A stretch of 64,000 nt of DNA from positions 97,393 to 161,392 of the forward strand of contig NZ_JAHTKP010000016.1 of NCBI RefSeq assembly GCF_019192735.1, written 5' to 3'. Each line of letters begins with the position of its first letter. The first letter of the stretch is position 1. The stretch comes from Kitasatospora aureofaciens (GTDB lineage Bacteria; Actinomycetota; Actinomycetes; Streptomycetales; Streptomycetaceae). The notes under the pieces are model-generated. The model saw only the letters and a list, made by a program, of their open reading frames with translations, had not been told where the DNA came from and did not search any database. A program made the position numbers and the translations under genes. Positions 50,409 to 58,251 of the stretch are shown piece by piece.

Positions 50409-52511
50409 ATGCGCACCGACACCACCACCAGCACCACCACCAGCACCACCAGCACCACCAGCACCGACGGCATCGCCGCGGTCCGTAACCTCGGCATTCT
50501 CGCTCACGTCGATGCCGGCAAGACCACCGTCACCGAGCGGATCCTCTACCTCACCGGTACCACCCACAGGCGGGGCGAGGTCCACGACGGCACCACCGTG
50601 ACCGATTTCGACCCGCAGGAACGCGACCGCGGCATCACCATCTTCGCCGCCGCGGTCAGCTGCGCGTGGGCCGGGCACCGGATCAACCTGATCGACACCC
50701 CGGGCCACGTCGACTTCGCCGGCGAGGTCGAGCGCTCGCTGCGCGTGCTGGACGGCGCGGTCGCGGTGTTCGATGCGGTCGCGGGCGTCGAGCCGCAGAG
50801 CGAATCGGTGTGGCGGCAGGCCGAGCGTCACGGCGTGCCGAGGATCGCGTTCGTGAACAAGCTGGACCGCGCCGGCGCCGACCTGGACGCGGCACTCGCC
50901 TCCATCCGCGAGCGCCTGCACCTGCACCCGCTGGCGGTGCAGCTGCCGATCGGCGCCGAGGGCGCGTTCACCGGTGTCGTCGACCTGCTGCACCTGCGCG
51001 CGCTCACCTGGACCAACGAGGGCGACGGCGGCGACGGCGGCGACGGCGGTATGCGCCGGGGTCCGGTGCCCGCGCACCTGGCCGCGGAGGCCGCGGTGCG
51101 CCGGCGCGCCCTGGAGGAGGCGGTGGCCGCCCTGCACCCGGGCGCCCTGGAGGAGTTCTGCACGGACGGGACGCTGGGGGCTGCGACCCTCACGGCCGCG
51201 CTGCGGGACCTGACACGCACCGGCGAGGCGGTGGTGGTGCTGTGCGGTTCCGCCTACCGCAACCGCGGCATCGAACCGCTCCTCGACGCTGCCGTCGCCT
51301 ACCTGCCCTCGCCACTGGACGCCCCGGCGGTGCGAGGCGTCACCAGCCTCACCGACGACACCGTGCAGGAACGCGACCCCGACCCCGAACAGCCCTTCAC
51401 CGCCCTGGCGTTCAAGGTGAACGCCGCCCCCACCGGCCGCCTCACCTACCTGCGCCTGTACGCGGGCCGGCTTCACAAGGGAGACACCGTGCTCGACACC
51501 GCCACCGGCCGACTGGAGCGCGTCTCGCGCATCCTGCGCGTACAGGCCGAGCGCCACACCGAGACGGACCACGCCGTCGCCGGGGACATCGTCGCCGTGA
51601 TCGGCCTCAAGGCCGCCCGCGTCGGCGCCACCCTGTGCGCGCCGCACGCGCCGCTGCTGCTGGAGGCCCCGGTCAGCGCCGAACCGGTCGTCACCGTCGC
51701 CGTCGAGGCTCGCCGTAGCGCCGACACCGACAAGCTGGCCGCGGCCCTGGCCCGGGCGGCGCAGGAGGACCCCTCGCTGCGGCTGCGCACCGACCCCGAG
51801 ACCGGACAGCGCACGCTGTCGGGGCTGGGGGAGCTGCACCTGGAGGTCGCGGTGGAGAGGATCCGCCGCGACCACGGGATCGACGCGGTGGTGGGCCGCC
51901 CGCAGGTCGCCCACCGCGAGCGCCTCGTCGCCGGCGTGACCGGCTTCGTCCACCGGCACGTCAAACAGGAGGGCGGCGCCGGCCAGTTCGCGCACCTGGT
52001 GCTCGACATCCACCCCCTGGACGACACCTGCGAGGAGGACTTCGTGTTCAGCTCCGCCGTCACCGGCGGGCGGGTGCCGCGCGAGTACGTGCAGGCCGTG
52101 GAGGCCGGTCTGCGCGAGGCCCTCACCGAGGGCCCGCTCGGCGGCCACCCGGTCACCGGCGTGCGCGTCACCCTCACCGACGGGGCCACCCACCCCAAGG
52201 ACTCCTCCGAGCTCGCCTTCCGCACCGCCGCCCGCCAGGGGCTGCGCGAGGCCCTGCGCGCCGGGCGGACGGTGGTGCTGGAACCGCTCGCCGAGGTGAC
52301 GGTGAGCGTGCCCGAGGACGCGCTCGGCACGGTCCTCGGTGACCTCGCGGCCCGCCGCGGCCACATCCAGTCGACCGCCGCCTCTCAGGTGACGGCGCTG
52401 GTGCCGCTGGCCGAACTGTTCGGCTACGCGACCCGCCTGCGCAGCCGCACCCAGGGCCGCGGCACCTTCACCACCCGTCCGGCCGGCTACGCGCCCGCAC
52501 CCACCGGATGA
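50409..52511 (+). CDS. Elongation factor G paralogue (EF-G-like translational GTPase)
   Basis: 700 residues from the ATG at 50409, with GAAAGG about 15 nt upstream. GTPase motifs: AHVDAGKTTVTERIL (G1), DRGITIFAAAV (G2/switch I), DTPGHVDFAGEVERSLRVLDGAVAVFDAVAGVEPQSESVWRQ (G3), FVNKLDRAGAD (G4) and GSAYRNRGIEPLLDA (G5). Domains II-V follow, ending with LGDLAARRGHIQSTAASQVTALVPLAELFGYATRLRSRTQGRGTFT. The N-terminus carries an unusual run of about 17 Thr/Ser residues before the GTPase core. Not next to rps genes, so it is not the housekeeping copy; it resembles secondary EF-G and ribosome-protection proteins. Followed by a terminator. Confidence 0.92.
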   Translation: MRTDTTTSTTTSTTSTTSTDGIAAVRNLGILAHVDAGKTTVTERILYLTGTTHRRGEVHDGTTVTDFDPQERDRGITIFAAAVSCAWAGHRINLIDTPGHVDFAGEVERSLRVLDGAVAVFDAVAGVEPQSESVWRQAERHGVPRIAFVNKLDRAGADLDAALASIRERLHLHPLAVQLPIGAEGAFTGVVDLLHLRALTWTNEGDGGDGGDGGMRRGPVPAHLAAEAAVRRRALEEAVAALHPGALEEFCTDGTLGAATLTAALRDLTRTGEAVVVLCGSAYRNRGIEPLLDAAVAYLPSPLDAPAVRGVTSLTDDTVQERDPDPEQPFTALAFKVNAAPTGRLTYLRLYAGRLHKGDTVLDTATGRLERVSRILRVQAERHTETDHAVAGDIVAVIGLKAARVGATLCAPHAPLLLEAPVSAEPVVTVAVEARRSADTDKLAAALARAAQEDPSLRLRTDPETGQRTLSGLGELHLEVAVERIRRDHGIDAVVGRPQVAHRERLVAGVTGFVHRHVKQEGGAGQFAHLVLDIHPLDDTCEEDFVFSSAVTGGRVPREYVQAVEAGLREALTEGPLGGHPVTGVRVTLTDGATHPKDSSELAFRTAARQGLREALRAGRTVVLEPLAEVTVSVPEDALGTVLGDLAARRGHIQSTAASQVTALVPLAELFGYATRLRSRTQGRGTFTTRPAGYAPAPTG

Positions 52512-52517
52512 GTAACG

Positions 52518-52547
52518 GCCTGCCCCTCCCCGACGGGAGGGGCAGGC
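52518..52547 (+). terminator. Terminator of EF-G paralogue gene
   Basis: Perfect 13-bp stem: GCCTGCCCCTCCC at 52518-52530 with its complement at 52535-52547 and a CGAC loop, 7 nt after the stop. Confidence 0.85.
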
Positions 52548-52553
52548 ACCGCC

Positions 52554-52619
52554 CGCCGCCGCACCCCCGGGCTGCGCCGTGAGGAGGTCGCCCACCTGGC
52601 CGGCCTGTCCGTGGACTAC
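52554..52619 (+). pseudogene. Fragment of an MmyB-like XRE regulator gene
   Basis: The frame reads RRRTPGLRREEVAHLAGLSVDY, the hallmark of MmyB-type helix-turn-helix regulators (RRTPGLRREEVAxLAGLSxDYY). It breaks off immediately afterwards (Pro-Val-Gly), and nothing upstream except the terminator belongs to it. About 22 codons of an N-terminal domain survive. Confidence 0.65.
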
Positions 52620-52695
52620 CCCGTAGGCTGGTCCGCCGGGGCCGCGCCACCGAGCGGCACGGACGTACGATGACGATTCAGAGGCGGGCAAGGGC

Positions 52696-53598
52696 GTGCA
52701 GTTCGATGACCAGGGTGACCTCGACACCTCGCAGGTCGACGACCGGCGTGGGTTCCCGGGTGGGAAGGTCGCTGTCGGCGGTGGGGCGGTGGGGCTGATC
52801 GCCGTGCTGTTCGCGGTCCTGCTGGGTGTGGATCCCAAGCTGCTGAGCCTGTCGTCCGGTGGTGGCGGCAGCACCGGTTCCACGGGCGGCCGTACCTCCG
52901 GCGAGGTGCAGCAGTCGTGTAAGACGGGCGCGGATGCCAACAAGCGTCAGGACTGCCGGATCGTGGCGGTCACCAACAGCGTGCAGGAGTTCTGGCGTAC
53001 CGAGCTGCCCAGGCGCGGCATCGCCTACAAGAGCGCGGAGACGGTGCTGTTCACCGGCCGGGTCAACACCGCCTGCGGCCCGGCGACCTCCGCGGTGGGT
53101 CCGTTCTACTGCTCGGGCGATCTGAGGGCCTACTTCGACCTCGGCTTCTTCGACGAGCTGTCCACCCGCTTCGGTGCCAGGGGCGGCCCCTTCGCCGAGT
53201 CCTACGTCGTCGCCCACGAGTTCGGCCACCACGTCCAGACCCTGACCGGCGCCATGCAGAAGGTCGGCGGCGACCGGCAGGGCGCGACCAGCGCCTCCGT
53301 CCGCCTGGAACTGCAGGCCGACTGCTACGCCGGGGTGTGGGCGCACCACGCCACCACCACCCCGCAGCCCTCCACCGGGCGCCCGTTGATCGCCTCGATC
53401 ACCGACCAGGACATCGCCCAGGGCCTGGACGCGGCCTCCGCGGTGGGGGACGACCGGATCCAGAAGCAGGCCACCGGCAAGGTCAACCCGGAGAGCTGGA
53501 CCCACGGCTCCTCCGACCAGCGCAAGGCCTGGTTCACCACCGGCTACCGCACCGGGGACATGGCCCAGTGCGACACCTTCTCCGCCGCCAAGCTGTAG
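52696..53598 (+). CDS. KPN_02809/YpfJ-type neutral zinc metallopeptidase
   Basis: 300 residues from the GTG at 52696. Short cytoplasmic N-terminus (MQFDDQGDLDTSQVDDRRG), one membrane helix (VAVGGGAVGLIAVLFAVLLGVDP), a Gly/Ser linker, then the peptidase domain: VQEFWRTELPRRGIAYKSAETVLFTG, SAVGPFYCSGDLRAYFDLGFFDELSTRFGA, zinc motif AHEFGHHVQ (about 173-181) and LELQADCYAGVWAH with the third ligand Glu. A type II membrane anchor places the enzyme outside. Substrate unknown in the family. Monocistronic; 135 bp before the I36-type gene. Confidence 0.93.
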   Translation: MQFDDQGDLDTSQVDDRRGFPGGKVAVGGGAVGLIAVLFAVLLGVDPKLLSLSSGGGGSTGSTGGRTSGEVQQSCKTGADANKRQDCRIVAVTNSVQEFWRTELPRRGIAYKSAETVLFTGRVNTACGPATSAVGPFYCSGDLRAYFDLGFFDELSTRFGARGGPFAESYVVAHEFGHHVQTLTGAMQKVGGDRQGATSASVRLELQADCYAGVWAHHATTTPQPSTGRPLIASITDQDIAQGLDAASAVGDDRIQKQATGKVNPESWTHGSSDQRKAWFTTGYRTGDMAQCDTFSAAKL

Positions 53599-53732
53599 GC
53601 CGTCTGACTCTGGAGACGGGCCTTGGTGGCGGTGTGTGTCCCTGTCAGATGTCAGGGACCGCCGCGGTGGGGTGTGTTCGTAGGCTGCTGACCACTGGCC
53701 AGACCAGTGAACCCAGCAAGGGAGAACCATCC

Positions 53733-54098
53733 ATGCGCAGGATCATGCACGCCGCCGCGGCGCTCGCCCTGGCGGCCGCCGCCCTCACCACTCTCGCCAC
53801 CAGCAGTGCCGGCGCCGCCGACGGTTCGTGGGCGGGCTGCCCGTACGGCGCGGTCTGTATCTACCCGCAGGGCCAGAACCCGGCCGCCACCCCGAGCGAC
53901 GTGTTCTGGAGCTACGGCGCCCACAACCTCAGCGGCCAGTACGGCAGCCACTGGGTGCTCAACAACCAGTCGGGCGGCGCCCACGCCCGCCTGTGCCGCG
54001 GGTCGGGCGGCGCCGACTGCGTCTACGACATCGCCGCCCAGAACGGTGTCTGGTACGACCTCGGCCCGATCAACTCGATCACCCTGGACCGTCCCTGA
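53733..54098 (+). CDS. Secreted peptidase-inhibitor I36-type protein
   Basis: 121 residues; ATG at 53733 with AAGGGAG upstream. Signal peptide MRRIMHAAAALALAAAALTTLATSSAGA, then a mature domain of about 93 residues with four cysteines: WAGCPYGAVCIYPQGQNP, a middle YGAHNLSGQYGSHWVLNNQSGG, and ARLCRGSGGADCVYDIAAQNG. CPxGxVCxY is the signature of the SMI/I36 (beta/gamma-crystallin-like) family, which includes Streptomyces metalloproteinase inhibitors. It may protect secreted proteins, but inhibition has not been shown for most members. The preceding metallopeptidase gene is suggestive as partner only by position. Confidence 0.85.
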   Translation: MRRIMHAAAALALAAAALTTLATSSAGAADGSWAGCPYGAVCIYPQGQNPAATPSDVFWSYGAHNLSGQYGSHWVLNNQSGGAHARLCRGSGGADCVYDIAAQNGVWYDLGPINSITLDRP

Positions 54099-54115
54099 CG
54101 GTCCGCCTTTGAAGC

Positions 54116-54154
54116 GGGGGTGCCCGCCGTCGCGGGGGGACGGCGGGCACCCCC
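54116..54154 (+). terminator. Terminator of the I36-type gene
   Basis: 16-bp perfect stem: GGGGGTGCCCGCCGTC at 54116-54131 and its complement at 54139-54154 with a 7-nt loop, followed by TT. It starts 17 nt after the stop codon. Confidence 0.85.
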
Positions 54155-54638
54155 CTTCCGTTGTTTCGTCGTCCTGGTCGGTGTCTGCGGGTGGCTTGTG
54201 TTGCCTGGTGGTGGATGGCCCGGGTGGCGGCTGTGGTACGGGATGTCGTCGGCCTGGTGGAGGTGGCCGCGTGCCGGGTCGGTTGGGCCGGTCCGGGTGT
54301 GCTTTCGGATGCCTTCGCCCGGCGGTTCGGCGCCGGCGCTCTGTCCCGTAGGCCTTCCCGTACCCCCTTCCGCGTCCCTGTCCCGCACCCGCATGCCCTC
54401 CCGTACCTCCGTCCGTGTCCTTTCGGTGTGTGTCGTTCGTGTGGGTGTGTGGTGGGTGGGGGTGGTGTTTGGAGTTTCCTCCAGGTTTCGGTCTCGGGTG
54501 TGCGTTCATGAAGATAACGAGTGGGAGAGGGTTGGGGGCATTCTGGGTTTACTTATTGACGTCTTGTGGGTGGGCGGGTTTAACTCCCCGGTATTCCGCC
54601 GCAGTGTCGCGGCGACGTCAGGGAAGAGGCACCCCCCC
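54155..54638 (+). promoter_or_regulatory. Upstream region and promoter of the sugar ABC operon
   Basis: 484 bp without a gene. A likely promoter is TTGACG at 54556-54561 and TTTAAC at 54579-54584 with 17-bp spacing, giving a leader of about 50 nt. The region from about 54420 to 54480 is rich in G and T (GTGTGTGGTGGGTGGGGGTGG). No clear operator palindrome or catabolite-repression site is seen. Confidence 0.5.
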
Positions 54639-55733
54639 ATGAACGCAAACGTGCGTCGCGCCGTCATCGCCACCACCGGCATTGCGCTGGCCGTGTCGAT
54701 GGCTGCGTGTGGCAAGGCCGGTGGCGGCGCGAAGGACTCCGCGGCCTCCGGCGACACCGGGTCGATCGGCCTGCTGCTGCCGGAGAACGCCTCGTCCACC
54801 CGCTACGAGTCCTTCGACCGCCCCTTCATCGAGGCCAAGGTCAAGGCCCTGTGCGTGGACTGCAAGGTCCTCTACAACAATGCCGAGGGCAGTGCGGCCA
54901 AGCAGAAGCAGCAGTTCGACACCCTGATAGCCCAGGGCGTCAAGGTGATCGTCCTGGACGCCTACGACGCCACCTCCACCCAGAGCTGGGTCCAGGAGGC
55001 CGCTGCCAAGGGCGTCAAGGTCGTCGCCTACGACCGTCTGGCCACGGGTCCGGTGGCGGCTTATGTGTCGTTCGACAACGAGAAGGTCGGTGAGCTCCAG
55101 GGTCAGGCCCTGGTGGACGCGCTGGGTCCGCAGGCCGCCGATGCGGGCATCGTGATGATCAACGGTGACGAGGCCGATCCCAATGCGGCGCAGTTCAAGG
55201 CCGGTGCGCACAAGGTCCTCGACGCGAAGGTGAAGAAGGTCGTCTACGAGCAGTCCGGTGAGTGGAAGCCGACTGTCGCGGGTCAGAAGATCGGTGCGGC
55301 TGTCACGCAGCTCGGCAAGTCGGGTTTCCAGGCCGTCTATTCCGCCAACGACGGTATGGCCGGTGCGATCATCACCCAGCTTCAGTCCAATGGCATCAAG
55401 GTTCCGGTGGGCGGGCAGGATGCCGGGCTCGATGCCATCCAGCGCATCGTCACCGGCGATCAGGCCTACACCATCTACAAGGCCTACCGTCCTCTGGCCG
55501 ACAGTGCCGCGGAGCTCGCCGTCGATCTCCTGAAGGGCAAGGACATCAAGACGGTTGCCACCGCGAGTGCCGACAGTGCGACCGACAAGGGCATCCCGGC
55601 CAGGCTCCTGGATGCCAAGGTCGTCACCAAGGCCAGCATCAGCGACACCGTCGTCGCGGACGGTCTCTACAAGGTCGCCGACATCTGCACCGCCGACTAC
55701 GCCGCCGCCTGCACCGCCGCCGGCCTCAAGTAG
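54639..55733 (+). CDS. Sugar ABC transporter substrate-binding lipoprotein (XylF/RbsB-like)
   Basis: 364 residues; ATG at 54639 with GGGAAGAGG upstream. Lipoprotein signal with lipobox SMAAC (Cys24). Periplasmic-binding-protein type 1 fold: IGLLLPENASSTRYESFDRPFIEAKVKAL, QQFDTLIAQGVKVIVLDAYDATSTQSWVQEAAAKGVKVVAYDRLATGPVAAYVSFDNEKVGELQGQAL and VYSANDGMAGAIITQLQSNGIKVPVGGQDAGLDAIQRIVTGDQAYTIYK. The NDGMAGG-like, VxGQDA and DRL...YVSFDN motifs are close to XylF (xylose). First gene of a transporter operon with ATPase (55909) and permease (56691). Its last codons overlap a 20-bp tandem repeat. Confidence 0.93.
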   Translation: MNANVRRAVIATTGIALAVSMAACGKAGGGAKDSAASGDTGSIGLLLPENASSTRYESFDRPFIEAKVKALCVDCKVLYNNAEGSAAKQKQQFDTLIAQGVKVIVLDAYDATSTQSWVQEAAAKGVKVVAYDRLATGPVAAYVSFDNEKVGELQGQALVDALGPQAADAGIVMINGDEADPNAAQFKAGAHKVLDAKVKKVVYEQSGEWKPTVAGQKIGAAVTQLGKSGFQAVYSANDGMAGAIITQLQSNGIKVPVGGQDAGLDAIQRIVTGDQAYTIYKAYRPLADSAAELAVDLLKGKDIKTVATASADSATDKGIPARLLDAKVVTKASISDTVVADGLYKVADICTADYAAACTAAGLK

Positions 55734-55870
55734 CGCCGCCCGGCCTCATGTGGCGCCGCCCGGCCTCATGTGGCGCCTCCTGGCCCCATGGAGCGCCGTC
55801 CGGCCTCGTGTGGCGCCTCCTGGCCCCATGGAGCGCCGTCCGGCCTCGTGTGGCGCCGTCCGGCCCTGGG
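55721..55870 (+). repeat. Seven 20-bp tandem repeats between binding-protein and ATPase genes
   Basis: Exact 20-nt periodicity from 55721 to 55860 plus a partial unit. Each unit is a variant of CGGCCTCATGTGGCGCCGCC, alternating with TGGCCCCATGGAGCGCCGTC. The first unit contains the last codons and stop of the binding-protein gene, suggesting the array grew from the gene's 3' end. GGCGCC-containing units may fold into stacked hairpins that reduce downstream expression or stabilise the upstream transcript. Confidence 0.9.
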
Positions 55871-55908
55871 CCGGAGACTCAAGTACCCCACCGTATAAGA
55901 AGGTTCAT

Positions 55909-56694
55909 GTGACAGGCGCACCCGTCCTGCAGTTGCGCGCGGTCTCCAAGCGCTTCGGTGCCGTTCAGGCCCTGACCGACGTCGATCTGACGGTCCACGC
56001 CGGCGAGGTCCTCGCTCTCGTCGGTGACAACGGCGCCGGGAAATCCACTCTGGTGAAGACGATCGCGGGGGTCCATCCCGTCGACGAGGGCACGATCACC
56101 TGGCATGGCGACCCGGTGCGTCTGACCCGTCCCCAGGACGCCCAGGCCCTGGGTATCGCCACCGTCTACCAGGATCTCGCCCTGTGTGACAACCTCGACG
56201 TCGTCGCGAATCTGTTCCTCGGCCGTGAGAAACACCTGCGCGGTCTCCTGGACGAGGTTGCCATGGAACAAAAGGCCCGCGAGCTCCTGGACACCCTCGC
56301 GATCCGCATCCCCGACGTGCGCACCCCGGTCGCCGCCCTGTCCGGCGGCCAGCGCCAGGTCGTTGCGATCGCCCGTGCCCTGGTGGGCGAGCCCTCCGTC
56401 GTCATCCTGGACGAGCCGACCGCCGCCCTGGGTGTCGAGCAGACCGCGCAGGTCCTCGACCTCGTGGAGCGCCTGCGCACCCGGGGCCTGGGCGTCATCC
56501 TCATCAGCCACAACATGGCCGACGTGCGGGCCGTCGCCGACACCGTCGCGGTCCTGCGCCTGGGCCGCAACAACGGCGTCTTCCCCGTCGCCGGCACCAC
56601 CCAGGAACAGATCATCTCCGCCATCACCGGCGCCACCGACAACGCCGTCACCCGCCGCCAGGCCCGCCTCACCCAGGAGGAGGACGCCGCATGA
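55909..56694 (+). CDS. Sugar ABC transporter ATP-binding protein (XylG/RbsA-like, single domain)
   Basis: 261 residues; GTG at 55909 follows AAGAAGG. Walker A GDNGAGKST (residues 39-47), Q-loop YQDLALCDNL, signature ALSGGQRQVVAIARALVG, Walker B VVILDEPTAAL and switch His LISHNM. GVEQTAQVLDLVERLRTRG is typical of the monosaccharide family. Half the length of E. coli XylG/RbsA, as usual in actinobacteria where one ATPase domain dimerises. Coupled to the permease gene by a 4-nt overlap. Confidence 0.95.
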   Translation: MTGAPVLQLRAVSKRFGAVQALTDVDLTVHAGEVLALVGDNGAGKSTLVKTIAGVHPVDEGTITWHGDPVRLTRPQDAQALGIATVYQDLALCDNLDVVANLFLGREKHLRGLLDEVAMEQKARELLDTLAIRIPDVRTPVAALSGGQRQVVAIARALVGEPSVVILDEPTAALGVEQTAQVLDLVERLRTRGLGVILISHNMADVRAVADTVAVLRLGRNNGVFPVAGTTQEQIISAITGATDNAVTRRQARLTQEEDAA

Positions 56695-57959
56695 CCACCC
56701 CCACCGCCCCCACCGAAACCCCCGCCCCCCAGGCGCCCGCCGCGGACCCCCGCCTGCTGGTGCGATCCGGCGGCCTCACCGGCTACCTCGACGACCTGCG
56801 CCGACGCCTGGCCGGTGGCGAACTCGGCTCCGCTCCCGTCGTCATCGGCCTCATCCTCATCGCCGTCATCTTCCAGAGTGTCACCGGCCACTTCCTCCAG
56901 GCCGACAACCTCACCAACATCACCAAATACATCGCCGGTCCCGGCCTGATCGCCGTCGGCGTCGTCTTCGTCCTCCTCCTCGGCGAGATCGACCTCTCCC
57001 TGGGCTCCGTCGCCGGCGTCTGCGCCGCCATCGCCTCCGTCCTGGCGGTGCGCCAGGGCGTCAGCGAATGGCTCGCCGTCGCCGCCGCCCTCGCCGCCGC
57101 CGCCGCCATGGGCGCCCTCCACGGCCTCTTCTTCGCGCGCATCGGCGTCCCCGCCCTCGTCGTCACCCTCGCGGGTATGCTCGCCTGGAGCGGCCTGCAG
57201 GAATACGTCCTCGGCGATCTCGGCACGATCAACAACCGCCACGACGGCCTCATCGCCACCCTCGACACCCACTTCCTCGGCGACGGCGACATCGCCTACG
57301 CCTGGGCCCTGGCGATCCTGGCCCCCGCTCTCTACCTCCTCGCCCAACTGCGCACCGCCCGCCGCCGCCGCCAAGCCGGCCTCACCGCCCGTCCCACCAC
57401 CGACATCGCCCTGCGTGCCGGCGCCCTCGCCGTCCTGGCCCTGCCCCTGGCGTACGCCCTCAACCAGGACCGCGGCCTGCCGCTGCCCCTGGTCGTCCTG
57501 GTCGGCGTCGTCGCCGGCACCGACTTCGTCCTGCGCCGCACCGCCTGGGGCCGGCAGGTCTTCGCCGTCGGCGGCGGCATCGAGGCGGCCCGCCGTGCGG
57601 GTATCAACGTCGCCCGGGTACGGATCTCCGTGTACATGACCTCCGCGACGCTGGCGGGCCTGGGCGGCCTGTTCATCGCCTCCCAGCAGGGCTCCGCCGA
57701 CAAGCAACTCGGCGGCGGCAACGTCCTGATGAGCGCGATCGCCGCCGCCGTCATCGGCGGGACCAGCCTGTTCGGCGGGCGCGGCAAGACGTGGTCGGCG
57801 CTGCTGGGCATCCTGGTCATCCAGTCCATCACCACCGGCCTGGACATGGTCCATGCCGCCCAGGCCATCCAGTACATGATCACCGGCGCCGTGCTGCTGG
57901 CCGCGGTCGTCCTGGACTCCGTCTCCCGCCGCACCCGCGCCGGTGCCGCCCGCACCTGA
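56691..57959 (+). CDS. Sugar ABC transporter permease (XylH-like)
   Basis: 422 residues; ATG at 56691 overlaps the ATPase stop. About ten membrane segments. VTGHFLQADNLTNITKYIAGPGLIAVGVVFVLLLGEIDLSLGSVAG is the BPD_transp_2 signature (GEIDLSLGS), and AIAAAVIGGTSLFGGRGKTWSALLGILVIQSITTGLDMV is the conserved coupling region. It has a long soluble segment near 180-250 (GDLGTINNRHDGLIATLDTHFLGDGD), as in XylH. Xylose or another pentose is likely (inference). Its 3' end and following terminator resemble two downstream copies. Confidence 0.93.
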   Translation: MTTPTAPTETPAPQAPAADPRLLVRSGGLTGYLDDLRRRLAGGELGSAPVVIGLILIAVIFQSVTGHFLQADNLTNITKYIAGPGLIAVGVVFVLLLGEIDLSLGSVAGVCAAIASVLAVRQGVSEWLAVAAALAAAAAMGALHGLFFARIGVPALVVTLAGMLAWSGLQEYVLGDLGTINNRHDGLIATLDTHFLGDGDIAYAWALAILAPALYLLAQLRTARRRRQAGLTARPTTDIALRAGALAVLALPLAYALNQDRGLPLPLVVLVGVVAGTDFVLRRTAWGRQVFAVGGGIEAARRAGINVARVRISVYMTSATLAGLGGLFIASQQGSADKQLGGGNVLMSAIAAAVIGGTSLFGGRGKTWSALLGILVIQSITTGLDMVHAAQAIQYMITGAVLLAAVVLDSVSRRTRAGAART

Positions 57960-57980
57960 CCCGGTCCCGCCTTCCCGATG

Positions 57981-58014
57981 GGCCCGCCCGATCCGCGCGG
58001 TCGGGCGGGCCTTT
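57981..58014 (+). terminator. Terminator of sugar transporter operon
   Basis: 11-bp perfect stem GGCCCGCCCGA at 57981-57991 and TCGGGCGGGCC at 58001-58011, followed by TTT. It lies 22 nt after the permease stop. Confidence 0.85.
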
Positions 58015-58022
58015 GGGGTGCT

Positions 58023-58135
58023 CGCCTGCTGCGGGTGCCGGTGGCGCCGTGCTGGCGGCCGGGGTCGTTCTCGGTTCTGTTTCGTACTCGTGCCGGTGCC
58101 GCCCGCACCTGACCCGGTCCCGTCTTCCACCTAGT
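58023..58135 (+). repeat. Diverged duplicate of the sugar permease 3' end (copy 2)
   Basis: 58043-58130 matches 57888-57977, the last codons, stop and first 3' nucleotides of the permease gene: GGCGCCGTGCTG...GTCGT(C/T)CT...GTGCCGCCCGCACCTGACCCGGTCCCG. The frame is broken in this copy by a small deletion, so it is non-coding. It lacks the hairpin present after the first copy. Confidence 0.7.
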
Positions 58136-58251
58136 CGTGCGGGGTGAGCACGCTGGGGGCCGCCGGAGACCGGGGCCTCCGCCGCCGAGTCAGCCGCCGA
58201 CGTGGATAGGGGGAGGCGCTGCGCGCAGTGCTGTCGATGAGCTGGACTGGG

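Noticed and set aside
50340..52943. 867-codon minus-strand frame opposite the EF-G paralogue
   Set aside because: Antisense shadow without motifs.
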